From positions 98,061,001-98,125,000 of the forward strand of contig CM074861.1 in the NCBI GenBank assembly GCA_037501455.1: a stretch of 64,000 nt of DNA. The letters run 5' to 3'. Positions 60,329-64,000 of this stretch are shown here, piece by piece. This stretch comes from Lantana camara (Eukaryota; Streptophyta; Magnoliopsida; Lamiales; Verbenaceae). The notes beneath the pieces were generated by a model that saw nothing but the letters and a program-made list of their open reading frames with translations, searched no databases and was not told the origin of the DNA. The translations under genes were made by a program, and so were the position numbers. Positions within the stretch are counted from its first letter, which is position 1. Each line of letters starts with the position of its first letter.

Positions 60329-63204
60329 TGTAGCACCCGCACGGTGGGTCACCACATCCCCCGCACCAAAGTCCGATCCACATACGAAATGGAGAGTCCG
60401 TACATGAACCAAACAGTGGCGAACGGGAGACTGAAAAACTCACACCTAGGCTAGGCGGAACTTAGACCCTGAAAGCAAAACTCAAACCACAACAAGAATG
60501 CGGAAGCGAAACAAGCCATGCAATAATCAAAACATTCATAAGCAGTTGACGGGTTCAACTAGCATAAATACCTAATCCCGAATATCAAACATTAATCATA
60601 AATCCAACGAGTTCAACTAAACCGAGCAACCTATCCTAAACTGTCCCGAGATATACATATCACTTCATATATAAATTCCAAATAGCATATACAAACATAT
60701 CTTATAAATATAAATAAGCCAAATGAAATAAGTGCAAATGCAAGACCACCTACTAGACAAGGACTCGAAAGAAAACTGCAAAGGACTGACACACTCCGCC
60801 TAGCACGAACTCCAAGCAGAACCTGCAAACTAAAAAGGTAAAAGGGGAGGGGTCAGTCTTAACTCGACTGAGTGAGGGGTTAACACACTCACACTATATA
60901 TATAAGAGCAAAACACGTATCAAACTCATAATGTTTATGAACGCAGGGATAGTTTTTGCACACTAAATCATTTCCCGTGATATATGCACATATAGGGCTG
61001 ACTTTAGCAAAAGCAACAAACCAAACTAACTTACCGAACAAACTTAGCAAAGTTTATTAATTCTTAACATATTCAAAACTTAGCTTATCTTATAAAACTC
61101 CTTTTTAGTTTAACTTAGAATCTATCCCCGTTTCATAAACCTTAGCAGAATATACATATCATAACATATAGAACTCGGCGGGTACGAGCTCCGACTCCCC
61201 CATTCTCCTCATAACATATTATATCAGAATCAAAACAGAAAACTTACATACATATCATATCATATCATAACATCCTCAACTCCGGGTGATGGAAGGGTGT
61301 ATACGCCCAAACCATCCAAACAAACCAGGGGAGCACCTTGCGAGTACTCAAACCCTCAGGATTCCTTCCCTCACCAAACCTCCTGGTGAGTTCAGGGGTG
61401 ATCCTCTGCAGACATATGGAGACTATGCACAGGCTTAACCTTGACGGCCCTATACCGTCCCGAGGGCTCCTTACCCATAGCTCTGGGGCCCAACATACAC
61501 ATAACATATCATAATCCGCTACAACAGAGACAGACAGACTTATACGTAGATACATACCACTTCCCGTTTCAATCAAACTCGGTCCTTGCCAAACTTGGCT
61601 CGTGAGAAGTATACGGTTAGAAGCATAGCTTCACGTGGCAAAACATAACAAATCATTCCAAATCAAGCATGCATAGGCTCGTACATTGCTTAACATACTT
61701 GCAAACTTGAGACATATTCAACAATTACATATTTCACACTTATTTATGTACATATAAGGCTTATTCAACCAGACACATTAAAACTGAGCATATTGCATTA
61801 AGGTGTAACTATATCCTAACCTCACCTGACACCGAAGAGGCCAAAGACACAACAAATTATCCACCCCGGAATCAACACGGCCAACAAAACACCACCCCGG
61901 GTGTACCTGAACAAACTGAATACGAAAACAGGACTCAGACTCAATAATGAATCACATAGACGCACGACATATGCTTATGATTGGCATGAAGTCATGGGTC
62001 ACGTATACAATATAAAACAATCATGCATTAATAATAATTCACATTTCATGGACATATTAAAGCATGCGATACAATATCACCCTAAAACATGCAATTAAAT
62101 TAAAGTAATAAACTAAGGATGCAGAATAAAGTCATAACAAAGCATATAAAACACAGAACACACAAAAGGCCCAAGAAACAGGCGGGAACGGCCTCGTCCA
62201 AGGCGAGAAGGGCCGTTCCCACAAACGCCCCAGAGTTACTGGACAACGGGAACGGCCGTTCCGAGCCCAAGCACAAACAGGGAACGGTCGTTCCCACACT
62301 CGGCACTTACGCCAGCCCGGGAAGGGCCGTTCCCACCACAAGGCAAAACGGGAACGGTCGTTCCCACCTGGAACAGCTGAAAAACAGCAGCAGTTCGAAA
62401 ATGGCGTCTGGAGAGGAACCAACAAGGCAACAACAGCAAAACAACAACTACAACCCACGAAAATAACACAATAAAGCATGCTCGACACATAGGTCACATA
62501 TTTCCACATTAAAGCTCGCAAAACAAGCCTGAACACCCCAAACTCCCAACCCCGTCACTATTCATCATCTTCCCCAATTAGCCATATAACACATATCCGA
62601 GGCACTAAAGAAACATTAAATTAAAGCACGTAACAAGGGGGTCACAAATCTTACCTTGAGTCGTTGATCGGACGGTTGGATCTCCCAAACCCGAGCTCAA
62701 GGCTTCTTGGCCAAAAAAGGGGAAAAACTTCTCTTCCTCTCTTCCTTGGTGCTGTTGAACGATCAATGAGGGAGAGAGAGGAAAGGCTAGCCCCTTGTGG
62801 GGCTGGTCAAACGGGTCGGTTAAAACGGGTAGGGTCAAACGGTATCCGGTCCAAACGGATCAGATTTAAAACGGTAGGGCTATCAGATGGCTTTAGAAAT
62901 TAAAAGGTTAATTCATTGAATCCGAGTCGTCGAAACGAACTCAATGATAGGGTCGGAATTCGAATTCGAATTCCCGAGCTCAATTAGCCACGAAGGCTCA
63001 AACGTCCTAATTACAATTAGGTCCCTAAATTGCAAATATTGGACAATTGAGTCCAAGTACAATTTAATTAAATTCTAAAGCACACGTAATTAAAATAAAT
63101 CTCACGTTGACACATAAGTAAGCTAAATCACATAATTCACAAAATACTGAATTAAACCCTCTCGTGACACCGTACCTGGAACGCCGAAGAGACGGGGCGT
63201 CGCA
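60329..63204 (-). repeat. 5' LTR of the gag-only element
   Basis: 2876 bp. Same order as the 3' LTR, with the palindrome array at 62184-62365 and the box at 62956-62983. The outer end reads GTCGCA instead of GTCACA, a point change in the terminal bases. A 6-bp extra TAAATA-type unit lies near 60705. Confidence 0.92.
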
Positions 63205-63682
63205 TAGGCATATCATTAGAATAATAAAATTCAAATTCAAGAAATAATAAATAAAATTAAAAAAAATAATTTTAAACGAATTAAAAATAATTAAAATTTT
63301 ATTAAAAAGGATATTTTTCAATTAGGTCCAAAACTTTTAAAAAGTGTCAAATAAGTCCAAATTCAAAATTTTCAATTAAGTCCAAAAATAAATAAATTCG
63401 CACAATTAAGTCCTTAACTCATATAAATCACATAATTTACGAAATTAGCTTGTTCGGGAATTAAATTCACATATCGTAAATTCATAAAATTCATATCATA
63501 AATCACTTGAGGCAAATTTTGACATATAATTCAAATATTTCATATAAATTCAAATAGTTCATATAGGAATTTCAAATAATAAAATATAAATCAATTAAAT
63601 GCAACAATTAAATATGAAATTAAAATAAATTAAATTGCGCACATACGTCATACCTGTACGGTCGCGGAGTCGGGGTGTCACA

Positions 63683-64000
63683 CGGAACATCGCGGACGGC
63701 AGCGCTAGGCGCTGCGTGCACGGATGCGCGTCTGGCCACTATTGCTCGCGCTGATTGCAGTAGGGCGGGGCGGCGTGTTGCCGCCCCATGCGCGTACAGT
63801 TGCGCGGTCGCACACGGCGTGCAACCCATTTCGGCTATCCGTTTCGTAATTTCGCAAATTCAAGCAATCCAATTTCGAATTAAAACAGTTCAAAACAAAT
63901 TCGATTAAAACAACTTAAAACCAGATTTTTACGAAAACATCTTTTCAAGATTTTCAAGAAATAGTCTTGATCCGACAGATTCGTATTTTAAACAAAAACC
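63683..64000 (-). other. Continuation of the copia interior beyond the nested insertions
   Basis: Starts with the TSD copy CGGAA and resumes the GC-rich block that stopped at 47446 (63683-63830, rich in GCGC), then becomes AT-rich. No gene; open frames here are composition artefacts. Confidence 0.5.

Larger units (their letters stand above)
54252..63204 (-). mobile_element. Full-length gypsy-type element with gag only (TR-GAG-like, 8,953 bp)
   Basis: Two related LTRs (54252-57121 as 3' LTR, 60329-63204 as 5' LTR) flank a 3.2-kb interior with a PBS, a broken gag and a polypurine tract, all consistent with minus orientation. Flanking 5-mers are TAGGT (54247-54251) and TAGGC (63205-63209), a 4/5 target duplication. 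No protease, reverse transcriptase or integrase was recognised. Retaining only gag matches plant terminal-repeat elements with a GAG domain. The LTRs differ by roughly 2% plus a 6-bp indel by eye, so it is older than the LARD. It is nested in the LTR 47447-63682. Confidence 0.88.
47447..63682 (-). mobile_element. Gypsy-type solo LTR split by two nested insertions
   Basis: Starts TGTAGCGCCCGGAACG and ends GGGGTGTCACA, with a perfect CGGAA target duplication (47442-47446 and 63683-63687). Subtracting the insertions at 49650-53419 and 54252-63204 with their TSD copies leaves about 3.5 kb, close to the 3.86-kb LTR of the LARD. Its left end is the inverse of the LARD LTR end (CCCGCAC...CCACATCCCCCGCAC; CGCCTAGC motif). 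The orientation is therefore minus. No internal region adjoins it. Confidence 0.88.

Overview
This window is nuclear DNA from a flowering plant. It holds spliced plant genes with GT-AG introns, plant-type Ty1/copia and Ty3/gypsy LTR retrotransposons, and hAT-type elements with 8-bp target duplications. Both genes are eudicot-like. The species cannot be named from sequence alone; an asterid is only a guess. There are two host genes, and most of the rest is transposon-derived.

Left edge (1-2650): the 5' part of a TEBICHI / DNA polymerase theta gene on the minus strand. Six coding exons are visible, and the last one ends just before the helicase Walker A motif. From 2.7 to 13.2 kb lies an accessory block. 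It holds a 746-bp hAT element, two solo copia LTRs with target-site duplications (the second is itself split by a 1.9-kb hAT with an 8-bp TSD), a foldback element and unassigned AT-rich DNA. At 13197-24042 sits a complete, very young, non-coding LTR retrotransposon of LARD type, with two 3861-bp LTRs, a PBS, a PPT and a perfect ATTCA TSD.

Middle (25.8-33.4 kb): a complete ASI1/IBM2/SG1-like gene on the plus strand with ten coding exons and a BAH-plus-RRM architecture. Its 3.5-kb third intron contains an intact hAT MITE. This is notable because the ASI1 family controls transcript processing across heterochromatic, transposon-bearing introns.

Right (33.9-64 kb): an accessory tower of nested insertions. 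A decayed Ty1/copia element on the minus strand (3' LTR 37927-40034, degenerate reverse transcriptase upstream of it) is the base layer. A 2.2-kb copia solo LTR (TSD ACTAC) and a gypsy-type solo LTR (47447-63682, TSD CGGAA) are inserted into it. The gypsy LTR is in turn split by a second solo LTR (49650-53419, TSD CATAT) and by a full-length gag-only element (54252-63204).

The most unusual signal is shared by the four gypsy-type LTR groups, including the LARD. At an equivalent site, each carries its own array of short GC-rich inverted repeats. The motif differs between groups while the flanking context is similar. All also share an AATTCGAATTC-type box next to GAGCTC. The two host genes have no visible functional link, beyond ASI1 belonging to a pathway that would act on introns like its own.
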